DNA from: Capitulum mitella
Taxonomy: Eukaryota > Arthropoda > Thecostraca > Pollicipedomorpha > Pollicipedidae
NCBI GenBank assembly: GCA_030062745.1
Contig: CP099847.1
Coordinates: 1,968,304-2,032,303, forward strand
DNA: 64,000 nucleotides
Direction: 5' to 3'
Below, one piece after another: positions 37,370 to 49,505 of the stretch. Under the pieces are notes generated by a model. It was not told the origin of the DNA and did not search any database. It saw only the letters and a program-made list of their open reading frames with translations. Every line of letters starts with the position of its first letter. Positions within the stretch are counted from its first letter, which is position 1. The translations under genes were made by a program, and so were the position numbers.

Positions 37370-37880
37370 GAAGTCCAGGCCGTCACACCGCCGCCTGAGC
37401 TTCAGTGCCCGGACCGGAGCCAGGTCACCACCCTCTGCCCCAGTTTCCGGCGGCGATCGTTCCCCCGCCGTGCGTCGTCCGACGGCCGCGTCCGGCCGGC
37501 GGCGCGTCCCGGTGTCATTTGCGGCCGGTCGGCCGGCGGCCGGTGACATTTTCGGCCGCGTCGCACGGCGCCGCCGTCCTGCGGTCGGGAGCGGCCCGGT
37601 CTCGCTCGTTAACGGAGCCGGCTGGCCGCTGAATCGTTTACATTTCCCGCGACCGGTAAATACTGCAGGACATCAGCGGGGCAGCTCTAAGGCGGCCCGC
37701 CGTCGCCGACCGCGACGCACAACGACCCGGTTCACTGCATGTTTTATCAGTCAGATAAGCAATCGGTATTTCTGGTGCGATTTGCCCGGGCGCGGCTGGG
37801 GGCGGCGCCGAGGAGGCCAGGTGCGACGTGGCGATGGAGAGTGATGGAGTGCGAAGCGCAGCGCGGCAACAAAGCGTTGA
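37370..37880. other. GC-rich island 15
   Basis: CpG-dense block carrying an AT pocket with CGTTTACAT (about 37635) and GGTAAATA (37655-37662), forkhead-like cores. No gene recognised. Confidence 0.5.
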
Positions 37881-38219
37881 CTGGTGGAAAGAGTCCGGGC
37901 TGCAGACGTTTGTGATGAATTGCCGTTAGTGGTGACGAAGGGGCGTGTGAAGAGTTATCAGGCATATGTTCTATTGTTCTAGAACATGGCACGAACACTA
38001 AAGGCGCAATAAATGACAGACAGTAAGGACGTTTTATTATAGCTTTAGCTCCCTTTGAAAGGGGCAAATTACCGACCATTCCATTTTTGAAGAATTACGC
38101 ACTTTAAAGCATAACTGCGGCAATTATAGAGCTAAGGCTGATCACGTGACATCTATAGACAAGCAGCAATAATATCCCTTCGACAATCAATTACGTTCAC
38201 GCTGAGTCACTAACTAGCC
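37881..38219. other. Spacer between GC islands
   Basis: AT-rich; nothing seen. Confidence 0.5.
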
Positions 38220-38640
38220 CCACCGGATTCCGCAGTCGACGCTCCCCTCTTGGTCGCGCTGAAAGGGTCACTCAACCGGGTCCCCTTCACCGCCGGAAGA
38301 AGGGATCTCTGGGGCCGCGTCAACACAAATGCCGCGATTTCGTGCGCCCGCCGCCGGCAATGCGCGGCGCCGTAAAACTCGGCCGGCACGAACGGCGACC
38401 GCCGCCGATCAGCCGGCCGGAAAGGCGCCTGTTTACGATATCAAATTATAACGGGGGGCCGGCGGCGCGGCGGCCTGTTCTGTTCCGGGCCGGCAATAGT
38501 GGCCCGGGGCCAATAAATAACGCCTGACAACACGGCGGCCGAGCACGCAGGTGGAGTGGCCGAATAGACGCCACTCACGGCAGCGGACGGCCGGCGGCGG
38601 TCCCGGCCGCAGCTGAGTCCCTCCGCCGACCCGACCCGGC
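38220..38640. other. GC-rich island 16
   Basis: CpG-dense block with pockets TGTTTAC (38430-38436) followed by GATATCAAATTATAA, and CCAATAAATAACG (about 38510). It merges into the hexanucleotide-type array to its right. Confidence 0.5.
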
Positions 38641-39600
38641 CCACAGAGACACAGACACAGACAGACATAGGCACAGCCACCGGCACAGGCACAGACACAG
38701 ACACTGGCACAAACACACACACAGACACGGGCACAGACACAGATGAGTTCTCTCCACCGACCCGACCCGGCCCATAGAGACACAGACACAGGCACAGACG
38801 CACACAGACATGGGCACAGATACGGACACGGGTACGGACACAGACACGCGCACAGACACAGGCACAGACACAGGTGAGTTCCTTCCACCGATCTGACCCG
38901 GCCCACAGGGACACAGACACCGACACCGGCACAGACACTAGCACAGACGCAGCTGAGTCCCCTTCCCCGACCCGAACTGGCCCACAGGGACACAGACACC
39001 GACACCGGCACAGACACAAACACAAACACAGACACAGGCACACCTGAGTCCCCTCCACCAATCAGACCCGGCCCACAGAGACACAGGCATCGGGACCGGC
39101 ACAGATACAGACACAGGCACAGACACAGTCACAGACTCGGACACAGACATGGGAGCAGATACAGACACAGAAACAGACACAGTCGCAGGTACAGACACAG
39201 ACATAGACACAGTCGCAGACACATACACAGCTGAGTTTCCTCCGCCGATCCGACCCGGCCCAGAGACGCAGACAATGGCACCGGCACAGATACAGACACA
39301 GACACAGACACTGTCACAGACACACCTAAATCCCCTCCTCCGACCAGAACCGACACAACCGACAGGCCGGCACGAACACAAACGCAGACACAGGCGCCAA
39401 GACTAAACCGACGCAGACACAGAGGCGGATACAGACACAGACACAGACACAGCTGAGTCCCCTTCCCTGACCCAACCGACCCTATCCGATCCGGCTGACA
39501 GACGCCGGGACAGGGCAGACACATACACATTCACAGATACAGACACAGACATCGATACAGACGCAGAATTTGACACCGATGCCGACACCGACACAGTACG
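38612..39600. repeat. Higher-order ACAGAC array with a conserved 40-bp core
   Basis: Blocks of ACAGAC/ACAGGC-type hexamers alternate with a non-repetitive core reading approximately CTGAGTCCCCTCC, CCGACCCGACCCGGCCCA and CAGAGACAC. Eight cores begin near 38612, 38742, 38873, 38952, 39043, 39230, 39323 and 39452. Spacings range from 79 to 187 bp because the hexamer runs vary. Minus-strand frames read as Val-Ser-Val-Pro repeats and are not credible proteins. The core at 38873 reads CAG|GTGAGT, a perfect donor consensus. Confidence 0.9.
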
Positions 39601-40439
39601 AACATGAACACAATGGTGGATCCACCCACACCCCTCCCCTCCCCCGTCCACCGTGAACAGGATTGGTCAAGAGGGGACTGGACACCAGCAATGGGACGGC
39701 TCAACATATACAGCTGAATCGCCCACCATTGGGTCAGCCTGGTGACTACAACAGAGCCACGTGCCCCTCTCCGCCACTGAGAAATGATGACATTCGCAGA
39801 CGTGTCTACCACGAAGCTCAGCCCCTCCCCCTCCCCACCATCCGCCAGCTAGCAGAAACCCTAGTGCGTGTCAGCAAATGGCGATTTTTACAGCGTAGTC
39901 CTTAAATGATTTGGTTGCATGATTTTCGCACCTTCGTGTCACGCCTTATTTCTGGGAATGCGTCAGTGTGCTATTATGCTTGGTTTGCACGCGTGCCCTG
40001 CTGCAAATTGCAAGCTTTGCCTTTGTAATCCATCCAAGAGGAAGCATTGCTTGCACAGAACATTACCAAAAACAATTCGCACAACACATGTTTCTTCGGC
40101 AGACGCAGGCTGGCTTATCACCACCAATGGGCCACTAAAGGTGGAACCAAAATATTTCATTTCTGTCATGTAATCAACAACCTTTCTTGGTAGCTGGTCG
40201 CCAGCATGGAAATGATATTCCAAAAAAACACATTGGTCCAGTAATATGCACATAGGCATGAGCCCTGTCGATACTGTAATGTTAGCTTCTCGTAAAGCAA
40301 TGAGTCAAATGTAAGAGATGTTATTTGTATCTTCATATGCCTCTGAGGTATCATTCGAATTGCCAGATAGAATATTTTCAGTTTCCAGCCACTTTATCGC
40401 ATGTCATCTCTTCATTATCTTACCACTTGAAGAGTGCGA
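39601..40439. other. Non-coding stretch with a possible SINE-like segment
   Basis: At about 39650-39780 the minus strand has a weak RNA polymerase III B-box-like word (GTGTCCAGTCC) and, 74 bp upstream, a poor A-box-like word. Spacing is long for a tRNA-derived SINE, so no call is made. Nothing else seen. Confidence 0.35.
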
Positions 40440-40730
40440 GGACCAGACGGGTTCAGCCTTCTACAGCAGCAAACTCTGCCACGTTCGGATTTGAGCACAA
40501 TGACCGGCCGGGGTGGCCAGGGACGCCATTGTCCAGCGTTCGACGTTCGTCCGCCGCTGTCCGGCCAAAGTTGGCCGCACGTGCCGCCTGGCGTGGCCCA
40601 AACTTGCCGCGCCGCGGCCGCAGTTGCGGATGCTTGTGATGCTGCTCCATGCGCTGGGAGTGTCAAAAGGAAAAGGGATTTCGCCCGGCCAACAGTTTTG
40701 GCGCGACTTTTGGAGCCATTACGACATTCC
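40440..40730. other. GC-rich island 17
   Basis: Short CpG-rich block. Overlapping frames on both strands; nothing recognised. Confidence 0.45.
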
Positions 40731-41359
40731 TTGAAAGTTATGTAAAGCCGAGATGGTAATTGCAAAACTGCATTCCAGGAACCGAGATCAAAGAGCTTTC
40801 TGGCTGCGAAATGCAGATGTGTCGTTGTTGGCAAATTAATCCAATGCGCACAGGCTGTTGAAAATGTTCAATATGTTGTCCACGCCGCGTATAGCTATAG
40901 CTATAGAATGAGGACACGAATATTCGTCCTGTTGTCATTTGCACGTTGGCTTGCTATGCTGTGAGAAAGCTGTCTGAGTAGACATGACCCGACTTAAGGT
41001 CAGACGGGTCCGAAGGGCTTCGAGAGGATGGACCCAGTAATTACTCATCCTCCTGCAAGAAAAAGCTGATTACCCCATTTACCCTGGGATGGCTCACTCC
41101 ACTGGCTCCGTAATAATCCACCTACGCATTTTTTTTTTTTTTTACTTTTACCATGAGGAGAGCGGGAGAATACCAAAATGTGGGATATCGGAAAATGGTT
41201 TTGAAAAGCAAGACCACAAAACCGAGACTAACTGTATGACGCATGCGTGACATTCTCAAAACGCAAATTACAAAGGACTCGGTTTTGTATCAAGCAAGCG
41301 TTTGTGGCAAATCCAAAGTCCGTGTCTCTTAACTTCTCCGCGTAGAAAGATATTCAACC
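40731..41359. other. Non-coding stretch with a T15 run
   Basis: A run of about 15 T lies at 41129-41143, followed by ACTTTTACC. The AGGTCA-type word occurs near 40997. No gene seen. Confidence 0.5.
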
Positions 41360-41732
41360 TGACGTCTTGGCAGAAGCCTGACCGGCAGCGAGTGGGTTCG
41401 CATGTCTGCAGCCGTCGCCAACACAGGAGACTGAACATCTCCAGCGCCAGTCAACCGCCCGCTCGTCAGCTCGCCGGGCTGTCGGAGCCGCCAGCGAGCT
41501 CGGTATGAAGGCGGCACTCTCCGCTGAGCCGACCGCCGCCGTCTGCCTGACTCCGCCGCTGGCGGGTCCGGCTGCGGGCGGCCCTGCGGGCGGCGACCCG
41601 CCGGGACCGGGCAGCGCCGGGTTTGCCGCCAGTGCGCCTGATGGATGGACGGCGTCTGCGAGCCGATGGCTCTGCCGCTCAGATGAACCGGCGGCGCCAG
41701 CAGCGGCGGCGTCCGGCGGCGGAGTCTGCTGG
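41360..41732. other. GC-rich island 18
   Basis: CpG-rich block bordering the minisatellite on its right. Composition-driven frames on both strands. Confidence 0.5.
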
Positions 41733-42110
41733 CACGGCTGAGATGGAGCGGACTCTGACGAAATGGCTGAGACGGAGCAGTGGGCTCTGACGGGCAGCTG
41801 AGGCTGGGGCAAGCTCTAACGGGACGGCTGAGACGGGGCAGCAGACTGGCAGGACGGCTGAGAAGGAGCAAGCTCTGACTGGACGGTTGAGACGGAGCAG
41901 GAGACTCTGACGGGACGGCAGAGACGGAGAAGCAGACTGACGGCACGGCTGAGACGAAGCAAGCTCTGACGGGACGGAGGATGAACAGACAATGCTGGGA
42001 CGGCCGAGACACGGCGAAGTCTGCTGAGGCAACTGGTGTAGAGCAGCCTCCGTGAGAACAACTGAGACGGAGGAGAGCCTGCCAGGACTGCTGTCAGGAT
42101 CTGCCAAGCG
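41733..42110. repeat. 29-32-bp minisatellite
   Basis: About nine units of the type ACGGCTGAGACGGAGCAAGC followed by TCTGACGGG, alternating between 29 and 32 bp, regular to about 41965 and degenerate to about 42110. The minus-strand frame over it (227 codons) reads as Ser/Pro/Val/Arg repeats and is not a credible gene. Confidence 0.88.
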
Positions 42111-43999
42111 TGATATCATTTGTTCCGGAGTATATGACTGCCTACGACATGTTAAGCAGCAGTCGTCGGACGTACATCTGAACTGACTTTACAAAATTCT
42201 GTCAAATTATAGCCACAGACTATGACTTCCTGACAATCGCAGTGGCCACCCAGCTCGGAATCTGGAAGCTCCGCTTGTGGCTGAAACATTGCCCGCAGTA
42301 CGCGTTTTGCAGCAAATTCTGTAGAGCCAACTGCAACGGAAAAACACCGGCATTTTTAATAATTTCCGCTGGTAGTGTCACGGGCTCAGGTTTCCTAATT
42401 AACGCAGACATTGCTGCTGTTTGTTTTCCTGGTCTCCAAAGCTACCCTTCATTTCAACCCGACAGTATGATTCTGGGAACTCCTTCTGAGTTCGGTCAAT
42501 GCGTAAACAGCATACAGAATGCCGCAAATAACATTTAAGCGTACTGGTGCATCAAAGGAAAGGGAGAAATTCCTTCGTAAAGCTGCATCCTCCGCTTCCA
42601 CGCAGGCGTAAAATAAATGCACTAAGACTCCAAAATGGTTGATTCGTTATACCTGGTAACATAGCCTCAATTTCTGCACGCATCGTCTCATTCCGAACAG
42701 ACTCAGGATTGAAACAGATAGCAAAATAGTTGTGATTAGACATCTGAACGTTTCCAGCAATGTCTTTCATGCTCCTAAAAAAATGAAAATAAAAAAAACA
42801 ATTTCGTTCATCGTGGTTTTGTTACTTTTGCTTGTGCTTAGGATACGCAGCATGGGCACCTCGTGACTCTGGAGTCAATGTTACGACTTGGCAACAGTCA
42901 GGGACCATCAGGATTTGGATTACCCCCTGCACATCAGAGAGTAGCCCTGATCGGACGCGCACGAGAGCGAGTCAGCAGGCCGACTGCCCAGCGCTCGCCG
43001 ACCCGCTACTGAGGCCAGTTCGGGGACATCCTGCCAGGCCAAACGTGAGCCTGCCAACGAAAGAGAGGAAAAGGGGCGGAAGGAAAAAGTCGCGCAGATG
43101 AAGCAACAAAACCCGATGCAAAGATCGAGAGTCAAACCTAGTCTGTTCATGAGACTAGCGAGAGTCCTTCCATTCCGTCATCTTGTCAAATGTGGATAAA
43201 GTGGGCAAAACGCGGAACATTTTCCTAATTTGGGGTTGGTTGGTTGGCGAGGGGGACTAAATGTGGACTGTCACCCTCCTAGGCCAAATCCTGACCACGT
43301 CACGGACCACAGCCGGCGAGCTCAGTCAGCATTGGCCAGGCCAGCATGCTGCGTTGAGAGGTTTTCAGGCGCCTCAGAGCACAGAAACTCCTCTCGGAGC
43401 TGGCCGTACTGACAGGCATTGCCAAAAAGTTGGGGGACTGCTCCTATCATTAGAATGCTCCGGATCCCATGCATTCCAGAAGACGATGGCTGGCCGCAAC
43501 GTAAGGCATTGCATGAAAAACGATACAGGTTAGACCTGTCGCTCTGTACCGACGTATTTTCTTGAAGTTTTCGTCAACTTTCAAATTTTCAGGAATTCGT
43601 CAGGTCAAGTCAAGTCAAGTAAGCTGATTTTTTTTTTCATTAACTGCATGCATATGATATAAAAAACTGGGAGCATTTATAAGCTATTCTTCAGGATATT
43701 AAAAGGTATTTTGGGTTAAATTCACCGTTTTCGTCTTTCGTACTGCCTTTAGTGCTGGCTTCCACGACTGACTACGCCTATGTGAAATGTGAAGTTGTGG
43801 CTCATGTCAAAAATGTAGCTTGTGTGAAATGCCAGTCTGAAATGAACTACCATGCTCAAATAGCCATCGGTGCACTTACGCACGTCAGCGATCCAAGTTA
43901 CTCGAAATGCGTTTTGTTAAACACAGACATAGCGCGGTCCTTTATGGCGCGTGAAACGTAAACGAGCTATCTCCTTCACCGTATCGCTGGCGATGGTTT
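42111..43999. other. Non-coding stretch, nothing recognised
   Basis: Contains a short (GTCAA)n run at 43601-43619. No gene or other repeat recognised. Confidence 0.5.
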
Positions 44000-44450
44000 G
44001 CGGAAGACCCCATTCTCTGCTGGCCAAATGCGTACCACACAGCACCCGTCGGCTTTGCCCAACAGTGGCCCTGGGGCCATTAACCCAAATCCCCGGCGCT
44101 AGTAATACGCCAGCCCGGTCCGCGAAATGGCCGTTCTTTTGGAGCTCGCACGACGGCGCCGGTCGGGCAGAGAAAGTTCTCCCATTTACACTATCAGAAC
44201 AGCCCTCTGTTTCCCTCCCGAAATAGCACGGGTCGCGGGTAAAGTTTGCACGCGGCCACGCTAAGAACGCCAGTCGTCCTCGGCATTTTCTACGACTGCA
44301 ACAGCGCCCCGCCTGCACTGAGCGGCCCGGTGCCCGGGCTATAGGTCAGGTCAAATCGGGGACATCCGGCCTGCCGACTTCCGATTGGTCTGTTTCGGCA
44401 AGTTGTGAAGCCCCGGGGAGAGGTTAAAGCCGCCTCGCAGCTGCAACGAC
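44000..44450. other. Mild GC-rich island 19
   Basis: Moderately GC-rich. A 133-codon minus frame covers 43917-44318 without a recognised domain. Confidence 0.4.
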
Positions 44451-45497
44451 CTTGTAGCTTTGGTGATGGCTCGTGAAGGTACCTCACAAGAATGGCTTAA
44501 CGGAATCAGCGGAAGTTGACACGGGTATTCTGACGAGCTAAAGTGACATGACGTTTTGGTATGTTCATGGTTTATAGAGTGATGTGATGATGATGTGTTG
44601 ATGGTGTGTTTATGTCATGTGTGAAATACATGTATCGCTTGAAAAGCTGTGACGAGTTGTACTGAATATCTGCACATAAGACTATATCGCAGTGATGCAT
44701 GATTAAGGAAACCTGGAGAAAAAAGATTGCGCTGAGACAAAACAAAACACAAATAAAACGGTTGAAAAGGAAGGCAGAAGGGAGAAACAGGCGACGATAA
44801 CGAAAGAGACTAGGTAACTGACCAGGCAGCACTCCCGCGCACCTGTTTAAGAACAGCGGGTAGAAAAAAACAAGCATAACCACGCCTTGCCTCGCGCATT
44901 GCAGCCGCCGCGCTTCCTCCCAGAAAATCAACAGACTGTCCGCTGTTGATATGCAAATCAGGGCCGTGTCAGCGCTAAATGCGCCGGGAACGGATCTTTT
45001 CTGGATGCGGAGGCTCTGGGTGAAATGCGGTTGGGCACGACATGGCGGAGCGACTGTCGGTGGCTTCCGAAGCTGCGCCAGAGTCGTATGCCGTCATCAC
45101 TCAGTCCTCTGAGTCCTGGTGACGTAGGTGCTAACCAGCAACCACGCGATCGGTAAACGTGAGCCTGCTGGGTGTTACAGTGGCTATGTAATGCGTAAGT
45201 TTTGCGTTTCGCTACCGTTCGTTTGGTGCGCTTTTAAACGATGTTTCGGGGGGAACGCCGACGGAAATATAATTTAAACGTCATGGACCAGAAGCCAGGT
45301 ATGTTCGTCGCTGGTCTCTTCCCCATGAATGCTCGATAGTTGATGTCCCCTTGCTTTTAAGATAAAATGAAATATTAGCGACGTTTCTTATGGAGCAACT
45401 TAGTCCCCACAAACAGACCAACTTCGTTGCTACCCTTCGTTTTTAGTTTAAGTTTGGTGTATGCTTAAATCGCTCTACTGCGGCTATCGCATTTGTT
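44451..45497. other. Non-coding stretch with an octamer motif
   Basis: A TGATG-rich run lies at about 44580-44620. The octamer ATGCAAAT is at 44951-44958 in GATATGCAAATCAGGG. No gene recognised. Confidence 0.45.
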
Positions 45498-46250
45498 GTG
45501 CTTCTTGGTCAAATAGGGTATTGGCTCGCCCAGGCGGTTGTGATATTTTTCAACACATTTGATCAGGCTGTTCATCTGAGAGATATCAACAGGACTTTCG
45601 TGCATTTCTGCACTCAACACGAACAAATCCGTGTCCGTCTAACCGGAAGGCAAACGGTGGTTGCCAGAGGCATCTCTCTACGTTTTAACAGGTTCACCGG
45701 GCGCACACTGCAAGGTCCAGCCGAACGCATCACAAATTCGCAAACATCCTGGAGGCGGCGCTCTCTGAATAACACCGCCTCGAGGAACACTCCGCTTAAA
45801 ACCGGCAGAATGGAAGACGCCACTCTGATCTCGCTCTCTAGTCCGCCATCAGAGAAGTGGGCTCACCGTGAGCCCTGCCCGGCTCCTCAGAAGCCCTCGC
45901 CGGTGCCGGCCCCGCTCGTTCCGCACTGGCCCGCGTTTTGGCTCGCGGCGCGTGGCCGACGTCAACGCCGACAGGGCTCCTCCCCAAACATTTACCGTTT
46001 TTATCGCGCCTATTTGCTCGCAGCGCGTCGGTTCGACTGGCGCGGACAAATATTTACCGGCGTCGGGGCCGGCTCGCTGATCGCGTCGGCTCCGACGTTT
46101 TGTGGCGGCCGCGGCGAGGCGGCGCCGTCCGGGACGTTAACGAGCGCCGGCGCCGCCGCAGGCCGCTGGAGGAGCGGCGAGCAAGACACCAGCGCCCTGC
46201 TGACTGAGCAGTGGAGGAGGTGCCGCCCGGGGTACCGGTGAAGGAGGAGC
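45498..46250 (+). other. 247-codon open frame ending in GC-rich island 20; gene status doubtful
   Basis: An open plus-strand frame runs 45498-46241. Its first 110 residues lie in DNA of ordinary composition (MLLGQIGYWLAQAVVIFFNT, with a hydrophobic start resembling a signal anchor), the rest in a CpG island (45.85-46.25 kb) and is Arg/Ala/Pro-rich. I recognise no domain. The non-GC half being open for over 100 codons is mildly unusual. The island also holds two forkhead-like words, AAACATTTACC (45986-45996) and AAATATTTACC (46048-46058). It could be a first exon, a regulatory island, or chance. Confidence 0.2.
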
Positions 46251-46356
46251 AGGAGTGACACCACCCTGGGTACCAGTGAAGGAACAAGTAGCACGTCGTT
46301 CTCGATTACCGGCAATGGAGCAAGCAATGCAAACACCCAGCCTTCTGGCTATTCCA

Positions 46357-46417
46357 GATAGAGGTAGAGAGAGAGAGAAAGGGAGACAAAAAGGGAAACG
46401 CACACACACACACACAC

Positions 46418-46450
<33 letters not shown>
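46357..46450. repeat. Compound GA-CA-GA microsatellite
   Basis: Imperfect GA repeats, then (CA)n, then (GA)n over about 95 bp. Confidence 0.95.
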
Positions 46451-46451
<1 letters not shown>

Positions 46452-46839
46452 CCGAGATATAGGTCTTACATGACGTGCCCAAAGAACGTAGACCTGTGAT
46501 GACCAAGTGATAGTCATCGTGATGTATGGTCATCATGACCTTTATCGTAAAAAACCATATGACTCAAACTTTGTCGTCAGCACATGGTGACCCCGCAAGG
46601 CCAACAATTTAGTAATCACCAACAGAATTTAGATGGCCTGCACTTGCAATGCACAGTTACCACGCATGAGGTCGTATAATCCTGTTTCTACGTGAGGAGT
46701 TATTTTCAAAGCAATCAATTTAAGCGTCCAACTTCTGACGGGTCGTATAGCCTTTGCAGTCGAGTAAGCCACATTTTCCACCGCCAATCTACGTCCCTGC
46801 GTGACTCATCCTCCGGAATCTGAGGGACAGAAGCCAGAT

Positions 46840-47090
46840 GAGCGCACCTGCTGGCGACAGAACCCGTTTCCTGCGCCGGTGACGCCGAGCAGAGTGGCGC
46901 GATTGTGGATCTACCGCCATCCCTCTCCTCTCTCCGGTCACGCGACCAACCCGGGCGTGCCGGCACCCGAGACCGGAAACGGCACGCTTCCGGGAGAGAA
47001 GCGAGCCCGAGCCGGGCCGGCGCCGCACCGTCGCCGACTCCTCGAGCGCTGGCCTCCTCCCAGATAGGGCTGCAGATACCAGGGCTCAGG
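46840..47090. other. GC-rich island 21
   Basis: Small CpG-rich block with overlapping frames on both strands; nothing recognised. Confidence 0.45.
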
Positions 47091-48755
47091 CCGGGTTGAC
47101 TGGGGAGAACCTAATAGTCTGGCGATCTTACTCTCGATGGACGGGACTGGCAAATTGACTAAGCTGAGCATTACAAAAAACGTTTCCGACAGTTCAGACA
47201 AAGTACGAGAGACGCTTTTGTATATTAAATTTAGCGTATCTTTCTTCAAAAGAGGGAAAATGTTATATGAATGAAAAATTACAGCAAAATGTAGTAAGAT
47301 GAAGGAGCACTCAGCAGATGCGAATAAACTTTTGCAAAGATTTTGCAAAAGAGAACTGTTAACGTAGGGTTTTAGATTCTGATTTTCAAGATATCTCTAA
47401 GATCGGGGTGTCTATCAAGCAGATATAGAAAACGGCAATCAAATTGCACCAAGGATAGCAGCCTCCTTATTGTTTGCTTGTGCGAGTATTTGGATGGGTC
47501 CATCAGACTGGTGATTAATTCCAAACGTGCTGCAAAACATCGCTGGAGGAGAAGATTTCGTGGAGCCCACCGATTCGAAATGAATTCGGTCGCACTGAAA
47601 CAGCCAACTTCGCGAAGGTTGCCATGGATTCCCGGAACGGATAGGTCCCAAACTTGTGGCCAAAGTCTCTGGCACAGGGCGGGCTCTGGCCAAAGATTCA
47701 GAGGCAGCTGGTGGAGAGTATGGCGGGAACCGGTCATAAACCACCTTGCGTTACTGGGAGGATGAATGCTCATAACAAAAGCAATGTTCTGAAAAAAAGA
47801 TTACGCTCTATTGTGTGTAAACGTGAAGTGCAACATCGTGATAAATGAAATACACCTTGCGTCTTTTCGTGACATCATGCGTTCCACGCGACAACGTTTC
47901 ATTCGACAATTGCTACCGCGGATAAATTCCTGAAAAAAATGGACGCGATCGCGATGATCTCACAAGCAGTAAAATTACTTACTTTGTTCAGAGTCTTTTT
48001 TTTACAAAAAGTCGTTCCATATGTTTAAAGTCACAATTAGAAATTTGGTCATCAGTTCCAGTGACAGGCCAAACGCAACACAAAATCGGATTATTCTGTG
48101 CTGTGACGACAAACGATTTGAATGATGTGCAAATTACCTATCTTAAATGCCCCCTTCTTCCAAAACGTTCATTTCTTCCTAAATCCGTGCACTACCACAT
48201 ATAGTTTACGTTTCAGAATGGAAGCAAATTATTCATGTCATTCCCGCGTGTCATCAGATATATCTCTAATGCACCATTTAATACTGAATATCACGCAATA
48301 GTATTCATGAATCGTAACCATCTTCTCTGAAGCGCTGAGGCTACTTAAGTCAGACATTTTGTCTCCGCTTTCAAAAACGTCAAAGCAGCAACAGCGTTGT
48401 CTATCGCCATCACTGAACGAAACAGGTAGCCCTCAACATGTCTCAAAGGCATTGTGTGCTTACGGCTTATTATCTGTGTTTTCTTATATACAAATCACGA
48501 TGTTCATGAAAATGGACAAATAATTCCATAAAGAAGTCGGCCGCGACTTCAGTGTTGATTTTATCTTTCTTTTCTTGAAAGAAGAAAATTGGGAGATATT
48601 TTTTTCAGTAACGGGACATTTTTATTCAGTAACTTTCCAACAAAATGGTAAAAATTGCTGCAGGCTAAGTTTTAGCTTTGTTGTCAGTTGAACCAAGATG
48701 TCCTTCTATTTACATGGTGTTATATCTCACCTCACTTTAACACGCACATTGAAAG
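47091..48755. other. Non-coding stretch, nothing recognised
   Basis: AT-rich DNA up to the left edge of the palindromic element. No domain-bearing frame. Confidence 0.5.
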
Positions 48756-49063
48756 GAGGGCACTTTTGTGCCATCCGCCACATGTTTCCTTCAGAATCTC
48801 GAGAACGGATCGGAGCTGGTCGCTGCTACTTTGTGGCATTTATGGCAATTGAATAACTCGCCGACTGGCGCGAATAAATCGAAAATGGGCCGGAAATTTT
48901 TGAAGTTTGAAGCACTGGAAGTCAAACAAACATAACGAAAATAACGGTTGTCGCTGACAGGTGGGAACTTTGCGAAATGACTAGGGTTCCACGTAAGATT
49001 ATCGTTTGAACATAATCGGCCGACATCATTTGGGCATAAGTGATGGATGCGCCAATACCAAAG

Positions 49064-49505
49064 CCAGGGTCAGCAAGGGGCAAGGTCATCAAAGGTCAAC
49101 GACAACTATCTTGTGGCCTGGTCCAGATTTGCTTTACAACATGTTGATTTGATGAAATATGCCCTCAAAGACCCTAATAAAACACGCGTGTGCGCATTTG
49201 TACCCTTACATATACCAGAGTCAGTACAGGTCAAGGTAATCAGAGGCCAACGTCAACTATCTTGTTACATGGTCCATATTTGCTTTGTCACACGTTGGTT
49301 TGTATGACATATGCATTCAAAGGCCATAATAAAAGCACTTGTGCGCACATTGATATGTTTATATATGCCATGGTCAGTAGAGGTCAAGGTCACCAAAGTT
49401 CAAGCTGAACTTTTTCGTGGCCTGGTCTAGATTTGCTTCGGAACAAGTCGATTTTACATGAAATGTGCATTCAAAGACCCTAATCAAAGCACGTTTGGCA
49501 CATTG
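49064..49505 (+). repeat. Tandem 151-163-bp repeat inside the left arm, three units
   Basis: Units start near 49064, 49215 and 49378 with CCA-GGTCAG-followed-by-GGTCAAGGTCA and share TGGCCTGGTC and TTTGCTT blocks. The right arm of the palindrome (54377-54540, inverted) has one unit only, so amplification followed the palindrome's formation or the right arm lost copies. Confidence 0.85.

Noticed and set aside
38433-39691. Val-Ser-Val-Pro repeat proteins on the minus strand
   Set aside because: Direct by-product of the ACAGAC hexamer array; several frames give the same kind of peptide.
39531-39812. tRNA-derived SINE on the minus strand
   Set aside because: The B-box-like word matches about 8 of 11 positions but the A-box is poor and 74 bp away, and no tail or target duplication was found.
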